Assembly (NCBI RefSeq): GCF_000733925.1
Contig: NZ_JPOO01000003.1
Span: forward strand, 1,426,001 to 1,490,000
Source: Arenibacter algicola
GTDB lineage: Bacteria > Bacteroidota > Bacteroidia > Flavobacteriales > Flavobacteriaceae
Reading direction: 5' to 3'
Length of the DNA stretch: 64,000 bases
Below the pieces are notes generated by a model. It worked only from the letters and a program-made list of their open reading frames with translations, ran no database searches and was not told the origin of the DNA. Position numbers and translations under genes: made by a program. Position 1 is the first letter of the stretch, and every line of letters starts with the position of its first letter. Shown here piece after piece: positions 1 to 8,036 of the stretch.

Positions 1-176
1 GCTATACCAAACCAAACTAACCAAAAATTAAATGCACAGTTACCAGCTGTCCATTTATCCAATTAAAACGCTAAGCATAACAATCAATTTTATAATTTAG
101 CGTTTGTGTATATACGAGGAGAATTAAGGAATTGGATGATTGCCAAGCAACTTTTTTTTGAGAACACACTATTTAT

Positions 177-746
177 ATGAGCATATTACTGGAAAATCAT
201 ATTGTTGAGCTTCTTCAAGAGCGAAATGACAAGGCCATTTCCCTCCTTTATGAACACTATGGGGACACCTTATACGGGGTAGCCTACAAGGTAGTGCGTG
301 ATGAGGAATTGGCTCAGGATGTTGTACAGGAAAGCTTTATCAAAATTTGGAAGAAATCGGATTCCTACGACCCCACAAAAGCTAAATTGTTCACTTGGTT
401 ATTCAGGATTACACGCAATACAGCCATAGACAAATTAAGAAGTGCGAACAACAAATCCGACAAGGAAATCCAAATGGACGTTTCGGACGTATATAAACTA
501 GGAACTGAAGGTATAATCCCTGACTTGATGGACGTTCAGGATAATTTGGATAAAATAGATTCAAAATATCAAATTGTATTGGACGCCTTATTTTTTCAAG
601 GAATGACCCAGCAGGAGGCAAGCGAAGAATTGGACATACCACTAGGTACCATCAAGTCTAGATTAAAGATTGGACTTAGGGAATTAAAGAAGATTTATGG
701 TTCAACTATAGTTCTTGCCTGTTTACTAAGTTTATTTATGAATTAA
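177..746 (+). CDS. ECF-type RNA polymerase sigma factor
   Basis: A 189-residue sigma-70 family protein of ECF size. Region 2 is visible at about residues 25-95 (a YEHYGDTLYGVAYKV helix, then a DVVQESFIKIWKK stretch typical of region 2.2), and region 4 at about 130-175 (FFQGMTQQEASEELDIPLGT, the promoter -35 recognition helix-turn-helix). It should direct polymerase to a small regulon when released by its anti-sigma factor. The next gene, 85 bp downstream on the same strand, is a membrane anti-sigma factor, so the two probably form one regulatory operon. The C-terminus (TIVLACLLSLFMN) is hydrophobic, which is slightly odd for a sigma factor and could touch the membrane. The regulon is unknown. 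Confidence 0.93.
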   Translation: MSILLENHIVELLQERNDKAISLLYEHYGDTLYGVAYKVVRDEELAQDVVQESFIKIWKKSDSYDPTKAKLFTWLFRITRNTAIDKLRSANNKSDKEIQMDVSDVYKLGTEGIIPDLMDVQDNLDKIDSKYQIVLDALFFQGMTQQEASEELDIPLGTIKSRLKIGLRELKKIYGSTIVLACLLSLFMN

Positions 747-831
747 AGCACAACCTTGTTAAGACTAAGACCCAACTATTAAGCTGACGTTACAGCATAG
801 CCGACCAAATTGTGCTACAAATAATAAAGCC

Positions 832-1590
832 ATGAAAGAAAAGATTAGAATATTTTTAGAAACAGACCTACTAGAAAAATATCTATTGGGCACCACCTCC
901 CAAGAGGAAGCATTCCAGGTAGAAAGATATATTGCCATGTATCCCGAAGTTAGGAACACCTATATTGAGCTTCAGGAAAACCTTGAGATATTTGCCAAGT
1001 TACATGCCATTAAAACTCCGGAAGGCCTTAAGGAAAGAATCCAAACTAGGATAAAAAAGGAAAATTCCGGACGATCAAAATTCTTTAGGTATGCCATTGC
1101 AGCCAGTTTTGCCGCCCTGCTGTTTGCAGGAGCATCCTATTTCTTTTGGAACCAAAACCAAAGCTTGCAAGAGGAAAATGTTATTGTCAACAACAAGATC
1201 CAGAACTTGGAAGAGAATATGCGTTTACAGTTGGAGGATGTTAGAAATCAATTCATTGTCCTTAACAATCCGAAAACCAAGCGACTTACAGTTAAAGGCA
1301 ATAATAAGGCCAAGGAACTTAAGGCCGTGGCCTATGTTAATCCTGTGAAAAAGCTTTCCTATATCAATGTGAGCAAATTGCCTAACCTACCGGAAAACCA
1401 ATGCTACCAAATGTGGGCAGAGGTCAACGGACAAATGCTCAACTTAGGAGTAATACAGGAGGCCAGCAATAGTGAAAAATTAATGGCCCTGCCTTATGGC
1501 GAAAATGCCGTTGGATATATCACCATTGAACCAACAGGAGGCAATTCCAAGCCTACCATAGAGAATATAGTGGCCAATATCTCTTATTAA
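832..1590 (+). CDS. membrane anti-sigma factor, RskA-like
   Basis: A 252-residue single-pass membrane protein. The cytoplasmic N-terminus (1-80) contains the zinc-less anti-sigma segment (LEKYLLGTTSQEEAFQVERY). One transmembrane helix lies at about 84-107 (YAIAASFAALLFAGASYFFW), followed by a short coiled coil (about 110-145). The C-terminal domain at 160-252 contains the family signature around NQCYQMWAEVNGQ and GYITIEPTGGNSKPT, typical of the anti-sigma-K (RskA) C-terminal domain. It lies 85 bp behind the ECF sigma gene and very probably sequesters that sigma factor at the inner membrane until an envelope signal triggers release. The signal cannot be deduced. Confidence 0.9.
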   Translation: MKEKIRIFLETDLLEKYLLGTTSQEEAFQVERYIAMYPEVRNTYIELQENLEIFAKLHAIKTPEGLKERIQTRIKKENSGRSKFFRYAIAASFAALLFAGASYFFWNQNQSLQEENVIVNNKIQNLEENMRLQLEDVRNQFIVLNNPKTKRLTVKGNNKAKELKAVAYVNPVKKLSYINVSKLPNLPENQCYQMWAEVNGQMLNLGVIQEASNSEKLMALPYGENAVGYITIEPTGGNSKPTIENIVANISY

Positions 1591-1641
1591 TTTAAGGACT
1601 TAAAGTAATCCCAATCCTTATTGGGAAGCTTATAAATTTCA

Positions 1642-1649
1642 TATCTTTG
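1642..1649 (+). promoter_or_regulatory. flavobacterial promoter TTG-N18-TATCTTTG
   Basis: TATCTTTG matches the Bacteroidota -7 element TAnnTTTG, and a TTG sits at 1621-1623, 18 bp upstream, as the -33 element. It lies 19 bp before the ATG at 1669, giving the small NqrM-like gene its own promoter, separate from the sigma/anti-sigma operon. Confidence 0.7.
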
Positions 1650-1668
1650 CATTAAATAATGCAGGGAT

Positions 1669-1872
1669 ATGAAATTATTATTTTTAACAATAGGTCTACT
1701 AGCACTTGCTTTTGCAGGTATTGCAATAAAAATATGGTCCAAAAAGGATGGTAAATTTGCTGGAACATGTGCCAGTCAGAGTCCGTTTTTAAATAAGGAC
1801 GGAGAAGCATGTGGCTACTGTGGAAAACTCCCAACAGAGCAGGACTGCAGAAAGGATTCCGTTACACAATAG
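1669..1872 (+). CDS. four-cysteine membrane microprotein, NqrM-like
   Basis: A 67-residue protein with an N-terminal transmembrane helix (about residues 2-21), then a short basic stretch and a Cys-rich tail: C34 in AGTCAS, C48 and C51 in EACGYCGK, and C60 in EQDCRK. A small single-helix protein with a GIA turn, a G-[ST]-C motif and three more cysteines is the layout of NqrM (DUF539), which is needed to mature the Fe centre of Na+-NQR in Vibrio. The complete nqr operon and apbE lie about 50 kb away in the same window, so this is a plausible flavobacterial NqrM. The spacing is CxxC rather than the CxC I remember for gammaproteobacterial NqrM, so the assignment is inference. Such proteins are otherwise just called 'membrane or secreted protein'. 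Confidence 0.75.
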   Translation: MKLLFLTIGLLALAFAGIAIKIWSKKDGKFAGTCASQSPFLNKDGEACGYCGKLPTEQDCRKDSVTQ

Positions 1873-1908
1873 AAATCTGCCTATTATCACCTTTTACATT
1901 ATCTCATC

Positions 1909-2475
1909 TTGGACAAAACCGAAGAACCTCTTCCCGATCTTATTGAAAAAGCCAAATTAGGCAATCAAATAGCCTTCAGTGCATTATTAAATAGCTTTTG
2001 GAACGACGTCTACGGTTTCCAGTTGATCAGGACCAGAAATGAGAACGATGCCGAAGACATTACCATTCAGACATTTTCTAAAGCTTTTGACAAGATACAC
2101 ACCTTTAATGAGGACTACGAATTTAAGACATGGCTGATAGCCATTTCCAAAAATTTGCACATAGACCTCATCCGTAAAAGCAAAAGAAACGTCCTAAAAG
2201 GCAATCCGGAAAGTAGCAGCGAAGCCATTAAGAAGGTTTTGGATGATGCCCCTTCCCCAGAGGACAGTTTAATTACCGAACAAAATCTTGCCGCTTTGTT
2301 AGAGTATATAAAAAGGCTAAAACCACATTACCAAGAAGTAATAAACCTAAGATATTTTCAGGAACTGCCCTACGCTGAAATTGCCGAAAAACTTGGGGAA
2401 CCTGTCAATAATGTGAAGGTTAAATTACTAAGGGCGAAAAGGCTACTTGCCGAAATAATTAAAAATAATAATTAG
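1909..2475 (+). CDS. RNA polymerase sigma factor, sigma-70 family
   Basis: A 188-residue second sigma factor. Region 2 runs over about residues 20-95 (ENDAEDITIQTFSKAFDKI, then WLIAISKNLHIDLIRK), and region 4 over about 125-180 (QEVINLRYFQELPYAEIAEKL). It starts at a TTG codon, 36 bp after the small Cys-rich gene; no in-frame ATG gives a full region 2. It is only distantly similar to the sigma factor at 177-746. No anti-sigma gene follows; lipA is next. Its promoter specificity is unknown. In some flavobacteria a sigma gene in this position next to lipA is a conserved arrangement, as far as I recall. Confidence 0.9.
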   Translation: MDKTEEPLPDLIEKAKLGNQIAFSALLNSFWNDVYGFQLIRTRNENDAEDITIQTFSKAFDKIHTFNEDYEFKTWLIAISKNLHIDLIRKSKRNVLKGNPESSSEAIKKVLDDAPSPEDSLITEQNLAALLEYIKRLKPHYQEVINLRYFQELPYAEIAEKLGEPVNNVKVKLLRAKRLLAEIIKNNN

Positions 2476-2486
2476 AACCGATAGTT

Positions 2487-2687
2487 CTACTCCCTATTTA
2501 ACGGAAACAAAGTTCCATTGAACGAAAGAACCAGGACGTTGGATACCGGGCAATAGATGTTCAACATTGGATGTTGTAAAAGAACCTTCACATGCACGCA
2601 GTTACAGCTGCCCTTCTTCAAATTAACTTTCACTCCCAATCTATTGTCCCCTGCTCCAGGTCCAATAATATTTATTGTCCTCCACAT
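2487..2687 (-). CDS. possible 66-residue ORF, unrecognised
   Basis: This open frame fills most of the 332-bp gap between the second sigma gene and lipA, on the opposite strand. The product would contain a CNC motif and hydrophobic stretches, but it has no recognisable domain, no clear signal peptide and no good ribosome site or promoter in front. It may be chance or a gene remnant. I see nothing else in the gap apart from the lipA promoter. Confidence 0.2.
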   Translation of the reverse strand: MWRTINIIGPGAGDNRLGVKVNLKKGSCNCVHVKVLLQHPMLNIYCPVSNVLVLSFNGTLFPLNRE

Positions 2688-2785
2688 ACTTTATAAATAA
2701 CCCGTTAAATTCTCGCTGGCACCAGACAGATATTGGCATACCCATACTTTGCAGTCATTTGGTATTTTAACTATCGCCCATTTCG

Positions 2786-2793
2786 TATATTTG
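2786..2793 (+). promoter_or_regulatory. lipA promoter -7 element TATATTTG
   Basis: TATATTTG matches TAnnTTTG; TTTG at 2758-2761 is a somewhat distant -33 candidate (24-bp spacer). It lies between the upstream in-frame start at 2733 and the ATG at 2808. A transcript from here would start about 8 bases before 2808, so 2808 is chosen as the lipA start. Confidence 0.6.
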
Positions 2794-2807
2794 CACAAAA
2801 TCGTTGT

Positions 2808-3683
2808 ATGAGTATTGAAACTATAGACAGTGTCATCCCTCCAAAAGGCAAACCCAAATGGTTACGCGTAAAACTTCCGACGGGCAAAAAATACACCCAA
2901 TTAAGGGGATTGGTGGATAAATACAACCTCCACACCATATGCACTTCGGGCAGTTGTCCAAATATGGGCGAATGTTGGGGAGAAGGTACTGCCACTTTTA
3001 TGATTTTAGGAAATGTTTGCACCCGTTCCTGTGGATTTTGTGGTGTAAAAACGGGGCGACCTGAAGATGTAGATTGGGCAGAGCCGGAAAAAGTAGCAAG
3101 ATCCATTAAAATAATGGACATTAAACATGCTGTTATTACTTCGGTGGATCGTGACGACCTAAAGGATATGGGTTCTATAATATGGGCAGAAACAGTGAAG
3201 GCCATACGAAGAATGAACCCCACTACCACCCTGGAGACATTGATTCCAGATTTTCAAGGTATACATACCCATTTGGATCGAATCCTTGCGGTTGGGCCTG
3301 AAGTAATATCCCACAATATGGAAACCGTAAAACGTTTAACAAGGGAGGTTCGCATACAGGCAAAATACGAGAGAAGTCTTGGAGTCCTTTCCTATTTAAA
3401 AGAAAACGGCGCCAACCGTACCAAGTCGGGAATAATGTTGGGGCTGGGTGAAATGGAGGAAGAAGTTATCCAAACCATGGAAGACCTTAGGGCGGCCAAT
3501 GTAGATGTTGTCACTATTGGCCAATATCTGCAGCCTTCCAAAAAACATTTACCGGTAAAGGAGTTTATTTTACCGGACCAGTTCAAGAAATATGAAGAAA
3601 TAGGTCTAAAATTAGGCTTTAGGCATGTAGAAAGCGGGGCTTTGGTCCGCTCATCGTACAAGGCACACAAACATATAAAGTAA
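2808..3683 (+). CDS. lipA: lipoyl synthase
   Basis: A 291-residue radical SAM enzyme that inserts two sulfur atoms into protein-bound octanoyl groups to make lipoyl cofactors for 2-oxoacid dehydrogenases and the glycine cleavage system. Both iron-sulfur sites are visible: the auxiliary cluster cysteines C45, C50 and C56 (CTSGSCPNMGEC) and the radical SAM triad C71-x3-C75-x2-C78 (CTRSCGFC). The C-terminal RSSY motif, whose serine ligates the auxiliary cluster, is present. The frame is open back to 2733, but the promoter motif lies inside that extension and family members begin near MSIETIDS, so the shorter start is preferred. gapA follows on the same strand. Confidence 0.97.
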   Translation: MSIETIDSVIPPKGKPKWLRVKLPTGKKYTQLRGLVDKYNLHTICTSGSCPNMGECWGEGTATFMILGNVCTRSCGFCGVKTGRPEDVDWAEPEKVARSIKIMDIKHAVITSVDRDDLKDMGSIIWAETVKAIRRMNPTTTLETLIPDFQGIHTHLDRILAVGPEVISHNMETVKRLTREVRIQAKYERSLGVLSYLKENGANRTKSGIMLGLGEMEEEVIQTMEDLRAANVDVVTIGQYLQPSKKHLPVKEFILPDQFKKYEEIGLKLGFRHVESGALVRSSYKAHKHIK

Positions 3684-3753
3684 GTACCCCTTACACCCCC
3701 TTATCTAGTATATCAATCCGTAATTATGCGGATAAATTGGCTTGACCCTTTTT

Positions 3754-4764
3754 ATGAAACAAATTAATATTGGTATAAACGGCTTTGGCAGAATTGGCCG
3801 TACCTTATTTAGACTTTTAAGCGAACAAGCTCATCTAAGAGTGGTAGCCATTAACGATTTGGCAGATGCGCCTACATTATCCCATTTATTAAAATACGAT
3901 AGTATCCACGGGGTATTCCAAAAAGAAGTATCCCACAGCGGCAATCACATCATCGTAGAAAATAATAAGGTTGCCCTATTAAATCACAATTCGCCCAAAG
4001 ACATCCCTTGGTCCGATCATAAGGTTGATATTGTTGTTGAGGCCAGCGGGAAGTTCAAGGACAGGGCCATCTTGGAGTACCACTTAAAAAATGGGGCAAA
4101 AAAGGTTATACTTAGTGTACCTCCAACCGAAGATGACATAAAGATGGTGGTATTTGGAATAAACCATGAAACCCTTGTCCAAACAGATGACATTATTTCC
4201 AACGCCTCCTGTACCACGAACAATGCCGCACCTATGATCAAGGTAATTCAGGATCTTTGCGGTATAGAGCAGGCCTATATAACCACCATCCATTCTTACA
4301 CTACAGATCAAAGTCTGCACGACCAACCGCATAAAGACCTTAGGAGGGCCAGGGCGGCCTCACAATCTATTGTCCCTACCACAACCGGAGCGGCCAAGGC
4401 ATTGACCAGAATATTCCCAGAACTCTCCAATGTTATTGGAGGTTGCGGCATAAGAGTTCCTGTACCCAATGGATCTTTGACCGACATCACTTTTAACGTA
4501 AAAAGGCAAACTTCCATAGAGGAAATTAATGATGCTTTCCTAGAAATATCCCAAAAAGAACTTAAAAACATTCTATATTACACAAAAGACCCCATAGTTT
4601 CTATTGATATAAACAATACTTACTATTCTTGTACGTTTGATTCTCTGATGACTTCTGTAATCGGCAAAATGGTCAAAATTATAGGCTGGTATGATAACGA
4701 AACCGGATACAGCAGCAGAATTGTAGATTTAATTAATTATATTACAAGTAAACGATACGTTTGA
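3754..4764 (+). CDS. gapA: glyceraldehyde-3-phosphate dehydrogenase
   Basis: A 336-residue phosphorylating GAPDH of glycolysis/gluconeogenesis. The N-terminal Rossmann motif INGFGRIGR binds NAD, the catalytic cysteine is C153 in SNASCTTN, and the C-terminal WYDNETGYS motif is intact. ATG 3754 (MKQINIGING) is taken as start; the frame extends only four codons further up to a TTG. The stop codon overlaps the TTG start of the downstream histidine kinase gene, which suggests translational coupling. Flavobacteria often have more than one GAPDH, so whether this is the main glycolytic copy is unclear. Confidence 0.96.
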   Translation: MKQINIGINGFGRIGRTLFRLLSEQAHLRVVAINDLADAPTLSHLLKYDSIHGVFQKEVSHSGNHIIVENNKVALLNHNSPKDIPWSDHKVDIVVEASGKFKDRAILEYHLKNGAKKVILSVPPTEDDIKMVVFGINHETLVQTDDIISNASCTTNNAAPMIKVIQDLCGIEQAYITTIHSYTTDQSLHDQPHKDLRRARAASQSIVPTTTGAAKALTRIFPELSNVIGGCGIRVPVPNGSLTDITFNVKRQTSIEEINDAFLEISQKELKNILYYTKDPIVSIDINNTYYSCTFDSLMTSVIGKMVKIIGWYDNETGYSSRIVDLINYITSKRYV

Positions 4765-6986
4765 GACCTAGATTCTTACATATAACTTTGAACAGAAAAC
4801 TGTGGCTCCTAACGGTCCTCTTGTTTTTTTGCTATAGCCATACCTATACCCAGGAAAACACTGCTGCCGGGAATGATATAGAATATCATTTTGACAAAGC
4901 CAGGGAATTTGGCAATAAGAACAAAATGGAACCCGCCCTTGAAGAGCTGAATACCGCAATGGAGATCGCCTTTAAGAACAATGACCAAAAGGCCCTGATA
5001 GATACCTATCACAAATTCGCCATTTTATATTTGCGCCTGCAAAAGGATGATAGCGCGGAATATTATGCTGACAGATCAAAATCCCTTTTAAAGGATATTT
5101 CCTACCCTTATGGCGAAGCTACGCATAAATATATAGATGCCATTATTTCCTATAGGGACGGTAAAAATTTCTTGGCCATCTCTATGCTGAACGAGGCTAA
5201 ACAGATCAACAACGACAGAAATTTACTGAACAATATTCTATTTGTAGAGGGAATTATTTTCTTAAACCTGGAAAAATACGAAAGTGCTACTAAAAATTTC
5301 AATGCCCTTGCGGTAAATACGGACATTTACGAAAAGGACTACCTGGCCGCCAAGGCAAATATAAAATTGGCGGAGATCAACAACAAGACCGAAAATTACG
5401 AGGAGAGTATTAAGAATGCGCAGAGTGCCTTAAAATTGGCCAAGGCGAACAATTTCTATTTAGAAGTATTGGAGGCCAATAGGCTACTTACACGGACCAA
5501 TGAAAAACTTGGGCTTTTTGAATCTGCCCTGGCCTATAATAGAAATATAGTGAACATCAAGGACTCTATATTTACCCTAGAGAAAAGCTTGGCGGAAACC
5601 AAAACGGCAGATAACATCCAAACCAAATTTATGAAGGATGAAATTGGCCGACAGGAAGCCAAGATAGAAGAACTTAACCAATCCAAAAATAGAACGGAAA
5701 TAACGGCAATTTTAACCGCTGCCTTTTTAATAGTAATTTCCATATTGGCCATTTCACTTTACCGTAACAACCAAATAAAGCTAAAGACAAACGACCTATT
5801 ACATACCAAAAACAATGAACTACAGGCTGCACGGGATGCTGCAGTAATGGCCATGGAGGCCAAAACCAATTTCCTATCCACGGTAAGCCACGAATTGCGG
5901 ACACCACTTTATGCGGTGACCGGCCTAACACATTTACTGCTGGAGGAGAACCCCAGTGAAAACCAGAAGGAACACCTAAAATCGTTGAAATTTTCTGGTG
6001 ACTACCTATTGAACTTCATTAATGACATTCTTCAGATCAACAAAATTGACGCCGATAAGCTGGAGGCCCTGCAAATAGATTTCAATCTTAAAAAGATACT
6101 TTCCGAAGTAATCAATTCCCTGCATCAAAGCGCTAAGGCCAACAAAACAAAAATTGAACTGGAATTTGATGAGAATATACCGTCACACCTATTGGGAGAT
6201 CCACTTAAACTTTCCCAAATTTTTATAAACCTTATCGGCAACGGTATAAAATTCACCAAGGGAGGACAAGTAACGGTTATAGCCAAGCTTGCCAAAAAAG
6301 TAGAGGAGAATCTGACCATTTATTTTGAAGTAAAGGATAATGGTATTGGTATTGATAAAGAGAGACAGCTTACAATTTTTGACAGCTTTGAACAAGGCTC
6401 TATCCAAATTAATAGGGAATATGGAGGTACCGGCCTGGGACTGACCATTGTAAAAAGCCTGCTGGGCCTATTTGGCAGTAAAATTGGACTAAAGAGTGAA
6501 ATAGGCAAAGGAAGTTCCTTTTTCTTTGAGTTGGATCTAAAAAGCAAGGACGATCTTATTGATGATATTCCGTTCGAGATTACCGAGGTGGAATACGATT
6601 TTAAAGGACTACATATATTGATTGTGGAGGACAACAAAATCAATCAAGTGATTACCAAGAAAATGCTGAACAAGAAGGAAATAACCTGTGATATTGCCAA
6701 CAATGGTTTGGAAGCGGTGGCCATGGTGAGAAAAACGGATTACGATTGTATCCTTATGGACATCCATATGCCAGGAATTAGTGGTGAAGAGGCTACCATA
6801 GAAATCAGAAAGTTCAATAGATTGGTGCCAATCATAGCGCTTACGGCAATTTCCTTGGATGACAGTTTGGAAAGTTTTTATGCCGCTGGTTGTAACGACG
6901 TGGTTACGAAACCTTTTAAACCGGAGGTATTTTATCAAAAAATAGGAGAGAACATCTTTGATGTGAAAAAAAAAATTGAGGCCTAA
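4761..6986 (+). CDS. hybrid sensor histidine kinase with TPR sensor
   Basis: A 741-residue membrane kinase. In order: signal peptide/first membrane segment (about 1-30), a periplasmic tetratricopeptide-like helical region (about 40-275), a coiled coil, a transmembrane helix at about 313-335, the HisKA domain with phosphoacceptor H377 (SHELRTPL), the HATPase domain (about 480-600, with DNGIG and GTGLGL boxes), and a C-terminal receiver domain with phosphorylated D667 (LMDIHMPG). There is no output domain, so phosphate must pass to a separate regulator or phosphotransfer protein. The likely TTG start overlaps the gapA stop by four bases; a second TTG at 4788 is possible. The stop overlaps that of the convergent lpxK gene. 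The sensed signal is unknown. Confidence 0.92.
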   Translation: MRPRFLHITLNRKLWLLTVLLFFCYSHTYTQENTAAGNDIEYHFDKAREFGNKNKMEPALEELNTAMEIAFKNNDQKALIDTYHKFAILYLRLQKDDSAEYYADRSKSLLKDISYPYGEATHKYIDAIISYRDGKNFLAISMLNEAKQINNDRNLLNNILFVEGIIFLNLEKYESATKNFNALAVNTDIYEKDYLAAKANIKLAEINNKTENYEESIKNAQSALKLAKANNFYLEVLEANRLLTRTNEKLGLFESALAYNRNIVNIKDSIFTLEKSLAETKTADNIQTKFMKDEIGRQEAKIEELNQSKNRTEITAILTAAFLIVISILAISLYRNNQIKLKTNDLLHTKNNELQAARDAAVMAMEAKTNFLSTVSHELRTPLYAVTGLTHLLLEENPSENQKEHLKSLKFSGDYLLNFINDILQINKIDADKLEALQIDFNLKKILSEVINSLHQSAKANKTKIELEFDENIPSHLLGDPLKLSQIFINLIGNGIKFTKGGQVTVIAKLAKKVEENLTIYFEVKDNGIGIDKERQLTIFDSFEQGSIQINREYGGTGLGLTIVKSLLGLFGSKIGLKSEIGKGSSFFFELDLKSKDDLIDDIPFEITEVEYDFKGLHILIVEDNKINQVITKKMLNKKEITCDIANNGLEAVAMVRKTDYDCILMDIHMPGISGEEATIEIRKFNRLVPIIALTAISLDDSLESFYAAGCNDVVTKPFKPEVFYQKIGENIFDVKKKIEA

Positions 6987-7987
6987 GTAGCAGTAAGGCT
7001 TTCACCCAACAAATTCAATAGTACCTCTTCTCCCCCGTTCATGAATTTATGCCCTACCCCTATATAATAAAAATTTTCGCCCTTGCCCGCCAACCTTACA
7101 TAGTCTTTTTCGGTCGTAAGGACCACCTCCCTGTTATTGAATAAGGCAATTTCCTTATCTGTAAAAAAATGGTGGTCAGGGTATGCCAAATGTTCAAACA
7201 CAATTCCTTGAGCACTAAGGAAACTTACCAGCTGCTTTGGATCTGCTATCCCGGTCACTAAGGTCACCTTTTTATTTTTAAGTTCGGCCAAGTCCATCTC
7301 CTTGGAGTTGCCTTTTAAGGTTGTTTGATACTCCAAATAGCTAAAGATAACTTGCTGACCAGGATCAGGGTTCAATTTTTTCAGGATTCTATGCTGTTCG
7401 GCCACGCTCAATTTTGATGGGCACTTGGTAACAACAATAATATTGGCCCTCCTTGCTTCCCGTTTGCTATCCCTTAAATTCCCGCTAGGCAAATACCAAT
7501 CATCTACGTATAAATTGGAATGGGAAGTTAAAAGCACATATTGGTCACATCTTACTTTTCTGTGTTGAAAGGCATCATCCAACAAAATTATATCGGGACC
7601 TATGGTTTCCTCCAATATGGAAATACCGTGCTGCCTGTCCGCATCCACTGCGACATGGGCATTGGGGAATTTTTTATAGATCTGATAGGGTTCATCCCCC
7701 AGATCCTCAACCCCTATAGCAGGTTTGGCCAACAAAAAGCCTTTAGATTTTCTACCATATCCCCTACTTAAAACAGCTATTCTGCCCCGATCTTTTACAT
7801 TGGCAACCAAAAACTCTATCATAGGGGTTTTACCGGTACCCCCTACACTAAGATTCCCTACACAAATGGTCCTGGTCTTATAGGCTTTGGAGGACAATAG
7901 CCCTACGTCATAAAGATAATTGCGCAGATATACCACCAGGGCATATATCAGTGAAACGGGAAAGCCTAATTTTCTTAGTAGCTGCAT
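6983..7987 (-). CDS. lpxK: tetraacyldisaccharide 4'-kinase
   Basis: A 334-residue inner-membrane kinase of lipid A synthesis that phosphorylates the 4' position of tetraacyldisaccharide 1-phosphate (product lipid IVA). An N-terminal amphipathic/membrane segment is followed by the P-loop GNLSVGGTGKTP and the DDAFQHR motif typical of LpxK. The frame is open to 8044, but that would overlap the divergent gene at 8037; ATG 7987 (MQLLRKLG) gives the usual family N-terminus. Its 3' end overlaps the histidine kinase stop by four bases (convergent). It implies a lipid A outer membrane. Confidence 0.95.
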   Translation of the reverse strand: MQLLRKLGFPVSLIYALVVYLRNYLYDVGLLSSKAYKTRTICVGNLSVGGTGKTPMIEFLVANVKDRGRIAVLSRGYGRKSKGFLLAKPAIGVEDLGDEPYQIYKKFPNAHVAVDADRQHGISILEETIGPDIILLDDAFQHRKVRCDQYVLLTSHSNLYVDDWYLPSGNLRDSKREARRANIIVVTKCPSKLSVAEQHRILKKLNPDPGQQVIFSYLEYQTTLKGNSKEMDLAELKNKKVTLVTGIADPKQLVSFLSAQGIVFEHLAYPDHHFFTDKEIALFNNREVVLTTEKDYVRLAGKGENFYYIGVGHKFMNGGEEVLLNLLGESLTAT

Positions 7988-8008
7988 TAGAACGAAAATA
8001 TAATATTT

Positions 8009-8016
8009 TATCTTTG
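8009..8016 (+). promoter_or_regulatory. promoter -7 element TATCTTTG
   Basis: A perfect TAnnTTTG match with TTA at 7987-7989 near the -33 position, 21 bp before the ATG at 8037. It sits in the short divergent region between lpxK and the Nif3-family gene and should drive the latter and the co-directional gene at 9134. Confidence 0.6.
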
Positions 8017-8036
8017 GAAGACCATAAATTTTAAAA

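Noticed and set aside
2733..2807. Longer N-terminus for lipoyl synthase
   Set aside because: The extension contains the TATATTTG promoter element and does not match the family's N-terminus.
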